A DNA stretch of 64,000 nt from Flavobacteriaceae bacterium PRS1 (lineage in GTDB: Bacteria; Bacteroidota; Bacteroidia; Flavobacteriales; Flavobacteriaceae), in NCBI GenBank assembly GCA_003709165.1, contig RDRZ01000002.1, positions 62,001 to 126,000 of the forward strand, in the 5' to 3' direction. Positions 25,494-34,420 of this stretch are shown one piece after another. The notes below the pieces were generated by a model. That model was not told where the DNA came from and made no database searches. It saw only the letters and a program-made list of their open reading frames with translations. Each line of letters starts with the position of its first letter. The stretch's first letter is position 1. The translations under genes and the position numbers were made by a program.

Positions 25494-26861
25494 TTAAACT
25501 ATAAAATTTACCAAATCCTCAATCTTAGAAATCAATTGAATTTTAATTGTAGTATTCTTTAGTGATATCTTATTGTATTTAGACACAAAAATGGTTGAAA
25601 AGCCTAACTTTTCAGCTTCGTGAATACGATGCTCTATGCGTTGTACAGGACGAATTTCTCCAGAAAGTCCAACCTCTGCTGCAAAGCAATAATCTTTTTG
25701 TAAAGCCACATCTTCATTTGAAGATAGAATAGCAGCAACAACTGCCAAATCAATTGCTGGATCATCTACTGTAATACCTCCAGTAATATTTAAAAAAACA
25801 TCTTTTGCTCCCAACCTAAAACCTGCCCGCTTCTCTAAAACTGCCAACAACATATTGAGGCGTTTGGCATTAAATCCAGTAGCAGAACGTTGTGGTGTGC
25901 CATAAACTGCTGTGCTTACCAAGGCTTGCACTTCAATTAGTAAAGGTCGCATTCCTTCTAATGTAGCAGCAATAGCGTTGCCACTTAATTCTTCATCCTT
26001 TTTTGAAATTAAAATCTCTGAAGGATTGGTTACTTCTCTCAAACCTGTGCCTTGCATTTCGTAAATACCAAGCTCGTTGGTAGAACCAAATCTGTTTTTC
26101 TGTGCTCGAAGAATTCTGAATACATGGTTTCTATCACCTTCAAATTGCAACACTGTATCGACCATATGTTCCAGGATTTTTGGTCCAGCTATGTTTCCAT
26201 CTTTAGTAATGTGTCCAATTAAAATAACTGGCGTTGCTGTTTCTTTAGCAAATTTTATGAGCTCAGCTGCACACTCTTTTATTTGAGAAATACTGCCTGA
26301 TGATGATTCGATATAATCGCTATGCAAAGTTTGAATGGAATCGATAATCACAATATCTGGCTTTAAAGCTTCAATTTGCTTGAAGATATTTTGCGTTTTG
26401 GTTTCGGTTAAAATGTAACAATTTTCGCTGTTTGGATGAATGCGTTCTGCTCGCATTTTTATTTGCTTCTGACTTTCTTCACCTGAGACATACAATGTTT
26501 TGTAAGGCAGTTTTAAAGATATTTGAAGCATTAGTGTACTCTTACCAATTCCTGGTTCGCCACCTAGTAAGATAACAGTTCCTGGAACAATTCCTCCTCC
26601 AAGAACACGATTGAATTCATTATCTAAAGTATTGAGTCTTGCCTCTTTTGAAGCATCAATGTCATTAATTTTTAAAGGTTTTGAAACGCGTTTTACTTTT
26701 GAAGTAGGTATTTCCCAATCGCTTTTTTCAGCTTTCTGAATAACTTCTTCTACAATGGTATTCCATTCTTTACAAGCTGTACATTGTCCTTGCCATTTAG
26801 AATATTGTGTCCCACAACTTTGACAGAAAAAAGTAGTTTTTACTTTAGTTTTTATTCCCAT
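25494..26861 (-). CDS. radA: DNA repair protein RadA
   Basis: This 455-residue RecA-like ATPase promotes branch migration in recombination intermediates. It has an N-terminal zinc finger (Cys13, Cys16, Cys27, Cys30), Walker A GGEPGIGKST, Walker B-type IVIIDSIQT, the RadA-specific RAQKNRFGSTNELG motif and a C-terminal Lon-protease-like domain (KDVFLNITGGITVDDPAIDLA). The length is normal. Its stop codon overlaps the start codon of the hydrolase-fold gene downstream (TAATG), so the two are translationally coupled. Confidence 0.97.
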   Translation of the reverse strand: MGIKTKVKTTFFCQSCGTQYSKWQGQCTACKEWNTIVEEVIQKAEKSDWEIPTSKVKRVSKPLKINDIDASKEARLNTLDNEFNRVLGGGIVPGTVILLGGEPGIGKSTLMLQISLKLPYKTLYVSGEESQKQIKMRAERIHPNSENCYILTETKTQNIFKQIEALKPDIVIIDSIQTLHSDYIESSSGSISQIKECAAELIKFAKETATPVILIGHITKDGNIAGPKILEHMVDTVLQFEGDRNHVFRILRAQKNRFGSTNELGIYEMQGTGLREVTNPSEILISKKDEELSGNAIAATLEGMRPLLIEVQALVSTAVYGTPQRSATGFNAKRLNMLLAVLEKRAGFRLGAKDVFLNITGGITVDDPAIDLAVVAAILSSNEDVALQKDYCFAAEVGLSGEIRPVQRIEHRIHEAEKLGFSTIFVSKYNKISLKNTTIKIQLISKIEDLVNFIV

Positions 26862-28009
26862 TAATATCCAAAATCTGCTTTAATTCTATCTGCTCGGTCT
26901 AACATATCATCTTTTGTTATGCCAGCAATTTCTTCAAAAACATAAGCAGACCTATAGGTTCTCATTGCTTTCTTGGGCTGTCCATTTTCTTCGTAAAAAC
27001 GTGCTAAATAGTAATTTCCTAATACAGTTTCTGGATATTCTTTTCGGGCAAGTTTTCCTAAATCTTCAAAGTATTCCCATTGTTCTTTCTTCTTAATAGC
27101 TGCTACAATTGCTTTAAAATCGTTAATGAGAATTTGTTTATCTATTCCGAATAAATCACTAATAACTTTATATTTGTCTAACAAATATTCAACAGGAGAA
27201 GTTTCTAAAGTGAGGATACTTTCTTTATACTCTTTTTTGCTGATTGGCTGAAACACGTAAAAGATACTTTCTAACGCTTTTGGTATGGCATGCGCCGGAG
27301 CAGAATAATGTGTTGCACCTTCAAAATTATCAAAATTATACAGTATGTTTTTATTGTCTATAGATGTGATGGTTGCATTTAAAGTTTCAGTATCTTTTTT
27401 TATAGATTTAATATCGTTACTCGCCGTTGCCAAATAGTAAAACAGCTTAGTTTCGTATTGTTGTAATCGTTGTGAAATATAGTCGTTCATACTTGGAGCT
27501 AAACTTGGGCTAACAACTATATATGCCTGAAATAATGGTTTTGCTTTCAACATAAAATAGTTAATGAAATTTGCCGTTTCGCCATGACCAACTGCAACTC
27601 TAAAGTTTTCAGTTCTGTAATTGTTTTCTATATGCGGAATGAGTTCCATACCAATAAACTCGAAAAAATTGGCTCCACTTTCTACAGGTAAATCGTTTTG
27701 TTCGGAATAATAGCAATCGTCATTTCTAGTATCGCTTTGGTTAATTCCAATTACAATGGCTTCAGGCATATCTTCCCAATAGGAATAATAATCGACATTT
27801 CCTGCAACAACCTCGAACATATAATCGCCATCAAAAACTATAAATAAGGGATACGATTGGTCAATATTCTCGTCGTAATTTCTTGGTAATTGAATTTTAA
27901 TTTCTCTTGTTTCTCCAAGTTTATATGATTCAAATTCTTCATAAATGGTTTGTGCTGTTAATGTATTAATGCAAAAAGCTAATATAAACGTGTATATATA
28001 ATTTTTCAT
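26861..28009 (-). CDS. Esterase-like alpha/beta-hydrolase-fold protein lacking the nucleophile serine
   Basis: This 382-residue exported protein (signal peptide ending TLTAQ) resembles the EstA/enterochelin-esterase group (YPLFIVFDGDYMFE, EAIVIGINQSDTRNDDCYY). At the nucleophile elbow the usual GHSxG reads G141-H-G-E-T, so the serine is a glycine and the last glycine a threonine. After the hydrolase part a TPR-like helical end follows (ETVLGNYYLARFYEENGQPKKAMRTYRSAY). It may be a binding or structural protein rather than an esterase. Note that on the minus strand this gene precedes radA, and its stop overlaps the radA start. Confidence 0.75.
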   Translation of the reverse strand: MKNYIYTFILAFCINTLTAQTIYEEFESYKLGETREIKIQLPRNYDENIDQSYPLFIVFDGDYMFEVVAGNVDYYSYWEDMPEAIVIGINQSDTRNDDCYYSEQNDLPVESGANFFEFIGMELIPHIENNYRTENFRVAVGHGETANFINYFMLKAKPLFQAYIVVSPSLAPSMNDYISQRLQQYETKLFYYLATASNDIKSIKKDTETLNATITSIDNKNILYNFDNFEGATHYSAPAHAIPKALESIFYVFQPISKKEYKESILTLETSPVEYLLDKYKVISDLFGIDKQILINDFKAIVAAIKKKEQWEYFEDLGKLARKEYPETVLGNYYLARFYEENGQPKKAMRTYRSAYVFEEIAGITKDDMLDRADRIKADFGY

Positions 28010-28065
28010 GACTTAACTGATTTGAGGTTTGATAATTGCAAGGTAAACAATAATGATTAAAGTGA

Positions 28066-29031
28066 TTAAACGCTTTTTTTATTAATTCTATTATAAATTG
28101 GCAGAAACACAAACGAGAAGCTACCTAAAATTATGATTAAAAAAGTTTGCGCAGACCAAATTATCCACCCAAATGCCAAGCTTGGTGCTTCTGGAATTCC
28201 GAATAAAGAAAATGCTGCAACGACTGCTAAAGGATACACAACAATACCACCATTTGTTGCTGCAATTGTAAAACTGGCTGCAATAAATGCAATTAATATT
28301 GCGCCAAACGGAATGTTAATTAACTCATTTACTGCAAATGTTGAAATATAAAACACGAGTACATACATTGCCCAAATAAACAGCGTATGAAAAATAAAAG
28401 CCCATTTGTGCTTCATTTTAAAAATACTTAAAACTCCTTCGACCAACCCTTTTAAAAATTGCTTGATTTTTAAAGCTATTTTAGAATTACTTCTTTTTAT
28501 ATAACTGAATAGAATTACAAATACTACAAGCACCGCAAGACCTCCAAAAATAAGTTTTGTTGGCTGAAACGATGTCGTTAAAATATCGTAAATAAATTCA
28601 AACTGAAGGAAAAGCGCAAATGCTATAATGCCCAGTAAAACAACAAAATCTGCTATGCGTTCTGCTATTATAGTTCCAAAGCCTTTTTCAAAAGGAACAT
28701 CTTCATAGTTAGTTAAAACCGCTGCGCGTAATACTTCTCCTGATCTTGGAATGCCATAATTGGCAAGGTATGTTATAAATACAGCCATTAAACTATTAGG
28801 AAATTTTATACTGTAACCCATTGGCTCTAACAAATATTTCCATCGGTATGCACGAGATAAATGACTTAATAGCCCACAAAAAGCACCGAGAATTATCCAG
28901 TTGTAATTTGCGTTTTTAAAATACGGAATAATGTCTGAAACCGGAATCCTCGAAAATGTGTACCACCCAAAAAAAATGGCTAATAATAGTGGAATTCCGA
29001 TTTTTATAACCCTTTTTGTTTTTTTATTCAA
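28066..29031 (-). CDS. Lysylphosphatidylglycerol synthase TM-region / UPF0104-family membrane protein
   Basis: This 321-residue integral membrane protein has about eight hydrophobic segments and matches the flippase-like UPF0104/YbhN family. Conserved features are GAFCGLLSHLSRAYRWKYLL and YLANYGIPRSGEVLRA in the first half, with E-R-I-A-D (IIAERIADFVVLLGI) following, and NGGIVVYPLAVVAAFSLFG near the end. There is no catalytic MprF synthase domain. The substrate is unknown; a lipid or lipid-linked sugar is the family expectation. It lies 34 bases after panC, with a possible own -7 box in the gap. Confidence 0.85.
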   Translation of the reverse strand: MNKKTKRVIKIGIPLLLAIFFGWYTFSRIPVSDIIPYFKNANYNWIILGAFCGLLSHLSRAYRWKYLLEPMGYSIKFPNSLMAVFITYLANYGIPRSGEVLRAAVLTNYEDVPFEKGFGTIIAERIADFVVLLGIIAFALFLQFEFIYDILTTSFQPTKLIFGGLAVLVVFVILFSYIKRSNSKIALKIKQFLKGLVEGVLSIFKMKHKWAFIFHTLFIWAMYVLVFYISTFAVNELINIPFGAILIAFIAASFTIAATNGGIVVYPLAVVAAFSLFGIPEAPSLAFGWIIWSAQTFLIIILGSFSFVFLPIYNRINKKSV

Positions 29032-29056
29032 TGTTATAGCTATAATTTAATTGTGT

Positions 29057-29064
29057 CAAAGATA
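29057..29064 (-). promoter_or_regulatory. Putative -7 box (TATCTTTG) upstream of the UPF0104-family gene
   Basis: The minus-strand sequence TATCTTTG is identical to the uvrC -7 box and lies 25 bases before the ATG at 29031. A -33 TTG is not evident, because this stretch is the end of panC. It could provide independent expression. Confidence 0.4.
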
Positions 29065-29065
29065 T

Positions 29066-29917
29066 TTAATTTAGTGCGATATTGTCTATTAATCTAACAG
29101 TATCAGCATAAACAGCAATAAATGCGCGATATGATTTTTTACTTGATTTTATTTTATTTTCTTTTAAGGTTTTAACATCTGCGATTATAAAATATTCCAA
29201 CTTTAATAACTTCTGTTTTGCAAACTCTTTAATTACCCAATCTGTTATTTTTTTAGCACTTTGTTTTCTGAATTTTTCTTTTGCTTCTTTTAATATTTTA
29301 AAAATAGTTGGCGCTGCTTTTTTTTGTTCAGATTTTAAGTGTTGGTTACGGGAACTCAAAGCCAAACCATTTTCTTCTCTATAAATTTCACAGCCAATTA
29401 CCTTCACAGACAGCTGAAATTTTTCGACAAGTTTTTTAATAATTTGCAATTGCTGAAAATCTTTTTCTCCAAAATAAGCAGAATCAGGTTTAACAATTTC
29501 AAATAATCGTTTTACAACTGTTCCCACACCATCAAAATGACCAGGACGAAATTTACCTTCCATTTCGTTTTCTAATCCATCAAAATCAAATTTTAAAGCT
29601 TTAATGTTCGCTCCATAAATATCATTTATAGAAGGAGTATATATTATAATATTGTTATTTGATAGTGTTTTTAGCAAATTAATGTCGCATTCTAAATCTC
29701 GTGGATATTTCTCTAAATCTTCCTTTTTGTTAAATTGTGTAGGATTTACAAAAATACTAACAATAACTTCGTCATTTTCATTTAAAGCTTTCCTTACTAA
29801 AGACAAGTGACCATTGTGTAAAGCTCCCATAGTTGGTACAAAACCAACACTTTTATTTTGTGCCTTTATCTCTTTAATTAGTATTAAAATATTCTCTTTT
29901 GTACTTAACACCTCCAT
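29066..29917 (-). CDS. panC: Pantoate--beta-alanine ligase
   Basis: This 283-residue cytoplasmic enzyme joins pantoate and beta-alanine with ATP to make pantothenate, the coenzyme A precursor. Motifs are PTMGALHNGHLSLV (HIGH-like nucleotide site), VSIFVNPTQFN, FRPGHFDGVGTVV, YFGEKDFQQLQII and ALSSRNQHL. The gene is divergent from the GT5-like gene, an arrangement typical of flavobacteria. panD (aspartate decarboxylase, the beta-alanine supplier) is often next to panC in such genomes but is not present here. Confidence 0.96.
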   Translation of the reverse strand: MEVLSTKENILILIKEIKAQNKSVGFVPTMGALHNGHLSLVRKALNENDEVIVSIFVNPTQFNKKEDLEKYPRDLECDINLLKTLSNNNIIIYTPSINDIYGANIKALKFDFDGLENEMEGKFRPGHFDGVGTVVKRLFEIVKPDSAYFGEKDFQQLQIIKKLVEKFQLSVKVIGCEIYREENGLALSSRNQHLKSEQKKAAPTIFKILKEAKEKFRKQSAKKITDWVIKEFAKQKLLKLEYFIIADVKTLKENKIKSSKKSYRAFIAVYADTVRLIDNIALN

Positions 29918-29978
29918 TTTAGTAAAAAATTAACAGCGTGTAAACTTAATATATTACTGTTAATCTGCATAATTTTTG

Positions 29979-29986
29979 TAATTTTG
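29979..29986 (+). promoter_or_regulatory. Putative -7 box (TAATTTTG) for the GT5-like gene
   Basis: TAATTTTG matches TAnnTTTG and lies 36 bases before the ATG at 30023, giving a leader of about 30 nt. It sits in the 105-base divergent region shared with panC. The -33 element is not clear. Confidence 0.5.
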
Positions 29987-30022
29987 CATGTTTTTTACAT
30001 TAATATTAAAGCATATTGATCT

Positions 30023-30832
30023 ATGAAAGATAAGAGAATATTGTATGTGTCGTCTGAAGTAGTACCTTATTTACCCGAAACTGAAATTTCGTCAATGTCG
30101 TTTGAAGCCCCTCGAATGGTAAACAAACAAGGAGGTCAAATTAGAATTTTCATGCCTCGATATGGAAATATTAATGAAAGAAGGCATCAGCTTCATGAAG
30201 TAATAAGATTATCTGGAATTAATTTAGTTATTAATGATTTAGATATGCCACTTATTATTAAAGTAGCTTCAATTCCGAAAGAAAGAATACAAGTTTATTT
30301 TATTGATAGTGAAGAATATTTTAAACGTAAAGCAACATTAAGTGATGAGGATGGAAAATTATTTCTTGACAATGATGAGCGTTCTATTTTCTTTGCTAAA
30401 GGTGTAATAGAAACCGTTAAAAAATTGAATTGGGCTCCGGATATCATTCATGTGCATGGTTGGTTGGCTTCTCTTTTACCTCTTTACCTTAAAGAATATT
30501 ATAAAGATGAACCTTTATTTGCAAGTAGCAAAATAGTAACTTCTTTGTACAATCAAAGTTTTGATGGTGCGTTAAATAAGGACATGATTAATAAAATAAA
30601 GTTTGATAATCTACCAGTCGATGCTATCGAAATTTTAAGAAACCCAACTTATAATAATCTCATGAAAGTTGCTGTAGATTATTCAGATGCCTTAATTATT
30701 GGTTCAGAAGAAATCCCAACAGAATTACAAGATTATTTAAATAATTGCCAAAAGCCTGTTTTAGAGTATCACAATCCAGAAACTTTTGCAGAAGCTTATA
30801 CCGAATTTTACAATACCCAAGTTTTAAGTTAG
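30023..30832 (+). CDS. GT5 glycogen/starch-synthase-like N-terminal domain protein
   Basis: This 269-residue protein resembles only the N-terminal Rossmann domain of bacterial glycogen synthase (RILYVSSEVVPYLPETEIS, RMVNKQGGQIRIFMPRYGNI, PDIIHVHGWLASLLPLYLKEYY). The C-terminal GT-B nucleotide-sugar-binding half is absent, and the usual KTGGL motif near the N-terminus is replaced by PETEISSM. A complete glycosyltransferase reaction is therefore doubtful. Short proteins of this kind next to panC and DUF4270 are a recurrent arrangement in Flavobacteriaceae, which argues that it is a functional family rather than a truncation. Confidence 0.75.
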   Translation: MKDKRILYVSSEVVPYLPETEISSMSFEAPRMVNKQGGQIRIFMPRYGNINERRHQLHEVIRLSGINLVINDLDMPLIIKVASIPKERIQVYFIDSEEYFKRKATLSDEDGKLFLDNDERSIFFAKGVIETVKKLNWAPDIIHVHGWLASLLPLYLKEYYKDEPLFASSKIVTSLYNQSFDGALNKDMINKIKFDNLPVDAIEILRNPTYNNLMKVAVDYSDALIIGSEEIPTELQDYLNNCQKPVLEYHNPETFAEAYTEFYNTQVLS

Positions 30833-30843
30833 TAATAAAATAC

Positions 30844-32469
30844 ATGAAAAAAAGAAATATAGTTTTAAAAAATATTGTATTAACAATATTTATATTTGGA
30901 GGGTTTATTGCCTGTGATAAGGATTTTGCCAGTTTAGATTCTGATGTAATCAATCCTGATAATGCCATAAATTTTTCTACAGATGTTGAAGAATATCCTA
31001 TTATTACATATAACCATGAAATTGGCCCTGTTAGAACAAATGGATTGTCGTCTTACCTTTTAGGTTATAGTTTTGACCCTGTGTTTGGAGCTTCAACATC
31101 TAATTTTGTATCACAAATTAGTCCTTCTGTATTCGACCCGACTTTTGGAGATAATATTGTTCTAGATTCAGTCATATTAACAGTTCCTTATTTTAGTAGA
31201 TTAATTGAAACCGATAGTATTGGTAATGGCACATACGAAATAGATTCAATTTTCGGAAACACTCCAATTAAGCTTTCCATTTTTGAAAATAATTATTTTT
31301 TAAGAGACTTTGATCTGAATTCTGAATTTAGCGATAAACAAAAATATTTTTCTAACAGATCTACGTCTGAAACAAATTTTATAAGTCCATCAGAATTAGA
31401 GGGGGAGCTTTTTTATGAAAATGACCAATTTTTACCTAGAAAAGAGGAAATTATCTTAACTGTAATTGATACAACCACAAATGAACCTTTAATATCAAAC
31501 AGATTGGCTCCAGCCATAAGAGTAAATCTCTACGACCCAGATGAAAATGATACGTTTTGGCAGAATTTAATTTTTGACAAAGAAGTCGAGCCAGAATTAA
31601 GCAATCTAAATAATTTTTTAAATTACTTTAGAGGCATTTATTTTAAAGTAGAATCCGCTGATATTAATGGAACTTTAATGATGCTGGATTTCACTTCTGC
31701 TGATGCAAATATAACTTTATATTATACGAGTGATGTTGAAACTGAAACCGATACTGACACTGAAGCTACTCAAGAAGCAGGAACATATATTCTTAACTTT
31801 ATAGGAAATCAGGTAAATTTCTTTGATAACAATTTTTTTCCAATCCCTACTGGAGACGAAATTAATGGAGACGAAAAGTTGTTTTTAAAAGGAGGAGAGG
31901 GTTTTATGGCTATTATAAATTTATTTAATGGAGATGATGAAGGTAACTCACCTGAATTTGAAGAATTTAAAAATAATTATAATGAAAACGGTACGGTAAA
32001 AAGGTTGATTAACGAAGCCTATTTAGAATTTTATGTGGATCAAACAACTGTTCAAAGTCAAGAACCAGATCGTTTATATATTTTCGATCTAAATAATAAC
32101 ATTACGCTAATTGATTACGTTTTTGATCAATCTGTAAATGAAACTACCACTAAATTAGATCATTTAGTGCCACTACAACGAGTAGATGATGATCCTGATG
32201 GGCAAGGTATAAAATACAAGATTAGAATCACTCAGCATTTAAATAATTTAGCTTTTAAAGACTCTACAAATGTTAAATTAGGTTTAGTGGTTACTACAAA
32301 CGTAGCTTCAATAAACAATTTTGAGTTACAAGATCAAACTGGCATTTTAAAATCACTTGTTTCAGGTGAAATTTTATCGCCACGAAGCACGGTTCTTCAT
32401 GGTAACAATACTCCTAATCAAGATAAAAAAGTTACCTTTAAAATATATTATACTGAACCTGACAATTAA
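30844..32469 (+). CDS. DUF4270 lipoprotein
   Basis: I start this at ATG 30844, 11 bases after the GT5-like stop, because that gives a lipoprotein signal peptide with GGFIAC (Cys24). Earlier in-frame starts lie inside the preceding gene. The 541-residue protein has DUF4270-type features: an N-terminal FDPVFGASTSNFVSQISPS, an early VILTVPYFSR strand pattern and the C-terminal TVLHGNNTPNQDKKVTFKIYYTEPD. A short acidic low-complexity run (ETETDTDTEAT) occurs mid-protein. It is probably a periplasm- or surface-exposed outer-membrane lipoprotein. No biochemical role is known to me. It is five bases from glmS, so they are likely cotranscribed. Confidence 0.85.
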   Translation: MKKRNIVLKNIVLTIFIFGGFIACDKDFASLDSDVINPDNAINFSTDVEEYPIITYNHEIGPVRTNGLSSYLLGYSFDPVFGASTSNFVSQISPSVFDPTFGDNIVLDSVILTVPYFSRLIETDSIGNGTYEIDSIFGNTPIKLSIFENNYFLRDFDLNSEFSDKQKYFSNRSTSETNFISPSELEGELFYENDQFLPRKEEIILTVIDTTTNEPLISNRLAPAIRVNLYDPDENDTFWQNLIFDKEVEPELSNLNNFLNYFRGIYFKVESADINGTLMMLDFTSADANITLYYTSDVETETDTDTEATQEAGTYILNFIGNQVNFFDNNFFPIPTGDEINGDEKLFLKGGEGFMAIINLFNGDDEGNSPEFEEFKNNYNENGTVKRLINEAYLEFYVDQTTVQSQEPDRLYIFDLNNNITLIDYVFDQSVNETTTKLDHLVPLQRVDDDPDGQGIKYKIRITQHLNNLAFKDSTNVKLGLVVTTNVASINNFELQDQTGILKSLVSGEILSPRSTVLHGNNTPNQDKKVTFKIYYTEPDN

Positions 32470-32474
32470 AATAT

Positions 32475-34322
32475 ATGTGCGGAATAGTTGGATATATTGG
32501 ACATCGTGATGCTTATCCTATTATTATTGAAGGATTGAAAAGATTAGAATATCGTGGTTATGATAGTGCAGGAATTGCCTTATACGATGGTACCAATCTT
32601 AATGTTACTAAAACAAAAGGGAAAGTTACAGATTTAGAATGTCGTATTGAAAAAGAAATTACTACTAATGGTACTGTCGGAATTGGGCACACAAGATGGG
32701 CAACACATGGAATCCCAAATGATGTGAATGCACATCCGCACTATTCTAATTCAGGTAACCTCGTCATTGTCCACAATGGAATAATTGAAAACTACGAATC
32801 TTTAAAAAAAGAATTGATTAAAAGAGGATATTCTTTTACATCCGATACAGATACCGAAATTCTAATAAATCTTATTCAAGATGTAAAGCAAAAAGAAAAT
32901 GTAATGCTTAGAAAGGCAGTTCAAATTGCATTAAATCAAATTGTTGGCACCTATGCAATTGCTGTTTTCGATAAAAATAAACCCAATGAAATAGTGGTTG
33001 CCAAACTCGGAAGTCCATTAACTATTGGTATTGGTGAAGACGAATTTTTTATAGCAAGCGATGCTACACCTTTTTTAGAACATACTAATAATGCCATTTA
33101 TTTAGAAGATGGAGAAATGGCAATTATTAGAAGACATAAAAACATAAAAATAAGAAAAATTAAAGACGACTCTTTAGTAAACCCGTACGTTCAAGAGCTA
33201 CAATTGAACCTAGAACAAATAGAAAAAGGAGATTACGATCACTTTATGTTAAAAGAAATTTTTGAGCAGCCTCATGCTATCAAAGATACCTTTAGAGGTC
33301 GATTGAAAACTGAAAAAGGCATTATTAAAATGGCTGGAGTCGATGATAATTTAGAAAAATTTCTCAATGCAAATAAAATTATAATTATTGCTTGTGGCAC
33401 TTCCTGGCATGCTGGATTAGTTTCAGAATATATTTTTGAAAATATAGCAAGAATTCCTGTTGAAGTTGAATACGCATCAGAGTTTAGATATAGAAACCCT
33501 GTCATTAATCAAAATGATATAGTAATTGCCATATCACAATCTGGAGAAACTGCCGATACTTTAGCTGCTATAAAACTTGCCAAATCAAGAGGAGTATTCG
33601 TTTTTGGGATTTGTAATGTTGTTGGCTCATCTATTGCAAGAGAAACTCATGCAGGCGCATATACGCACGCAGGTCCTGAAATTGGTGTGGCTTCAACAAA
33701 AGCTTTTACTACACAAATTACAGTTTTAACTTTAATTGCTCTAAAATTGGCGAAAGCAAAAAGAACTATTTCTAATTCAGATTATCATCACCATTTAAGT
33801 GAATTAGAGTTAATCCCTAAAAAGGTTGAAAAAGCACTTCTCTCCGACAGCCATATTAAAACTATTGCCCACATTTATAAAGATGTTCGCAATTTTCTGT
33901 ATCTCGGAAGGGGTTATAATTTTCCTGTAGCCCTTGAAGGGGCTTTAAAATTAAAAGAAATTTCCTATATCCATGCCGAAGGTTATCCTGCAGCTGAAAT
34001 GAAACATGGGCCTATTGCTTTAATTGACGAAAATATGCCAATTGTTGTTATCGCAATAAAAAAAGGGCATTATGATAAAATTGTAAGTAACATTCGGGAA
34101 ATTAAATCCAGAAAAGGTAAAATAATAGGAATCGTTACCGAAGGTGACACCATTGTAAAAGAATTAGCAGATTATGTTATTGAAGTTCCTGATACCATTG
34201 AGTCTCTAACTCCTTTATTAACAACGATTCCTTTGCAACTATTGTCTTATCATATTGCCGTAATGCTCGATAAAAATATTGACCAGCCACGTAATCTTGC
34301 AAAATCTGTTACTGTAGAATAG
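32475..34322 (+). CDS. glmS: Glutamine--fructose-6-phosphate aminotransferase (isomerizing)
   Basis: This 615-residue enzyme makes glucosamine 6-phosphate, the entry to peptidoglycan and lipid A precursors. The N-terminal glutaminase uses Cys2 (MCGIVGYIG), with TRWATHG and HNGIIENY. Two SIS isomerase domains follow (about 295-440 and 465-600) with ACGTSWHAG, SQSGETADTLAA, GRGYNFPVALEGALKLKEISYIHAEGYPAAEMKHGP and the C-terminal NLAKSVTVE. Full length. No ribozyme-type leader is possible here since only 5 bases separate it from the DUF4270 gene. Confidence 0.98.
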   Translation: MCGIVGYIGHRDAYPIIIEGLKRLEYRGYDSAGIALYDGTNLNVTKTKGKVTDLECRIEKEITTNGTVGIGHTRWATHGIPNDVNAHPHYSNSGNLVIVHNGIIENYESLKKELIKRGYSFTSDTDTEILINLIQDVKQKENVMLRKAVQIALNQIVGTYAIAVFDKNKPNEIVVAKLGSPLTIGIGEDEFFIASDATPFLEHTNNAIYLEDGEMAIIRRHKNIKIRKIKDDSLVNPYVQELQLNLEQIEKGDYDHFMLKEIFEQPHAIKDTFRGRLKTEKGIIKMAGVDDNLEKFLNANKIIIIACGTSWHAGLVSEYIFENIARIPVEVEYASEFRYRNPVINQNDIVIAISQSGETADTLAAIKLAKSRGVFVFGICNVVGSSIARETHAGAYTHAGPEIGVASTKAFTTQITVLTLIALKLAKAKRTISNSDYHHHLSELELIPKKVEKALLSDSHIKTIAHIYKDVRNFLYLGRGYNFPVALEGALKLKEISYIHAEGYPAAEMKHGPIALIDENMPIVVIAIKKGHYDKIVSNIREIKSRKGKIIGIVTEGDTIVKELADYVIEVPDTIESLTPLLTTIPLQLLSYHIAVMLDKNIDQPRNLAKSVTVE

Positions 34323-34420
34323 TACTATATAGTCTTTATTTTAACTTAACAAGGTTTTTTTTAATAAACTTTTATTAAAAAAGTGTATATTGCTATTTAT
34401 AAAATAAACTAATTAACAAT

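Noticed and set aside
30745-30843. Upstream extension of the DUF4270 gene into the GT5-like gene
   Set aside because: The lipoprotein signal begins exactly at ATG 30844, and the extension is the wrong-frame reading of the preceding gene.
31735-31775. Short repeat coding for ETETDTDTEAT in the DUF4270 gene
   Set aside because: It is simple acidic low-complexity sequence in a surface protein, not a CRISPR or mobile repeat.
34355-34382. Hairpin TTTTTTAATAA/TTATTAAAAAA between glmS and the TonB receptor gene as a terminator
   Set aside because: It is made only of A and T, is weak, and such pairings are common by chance in this DNA.
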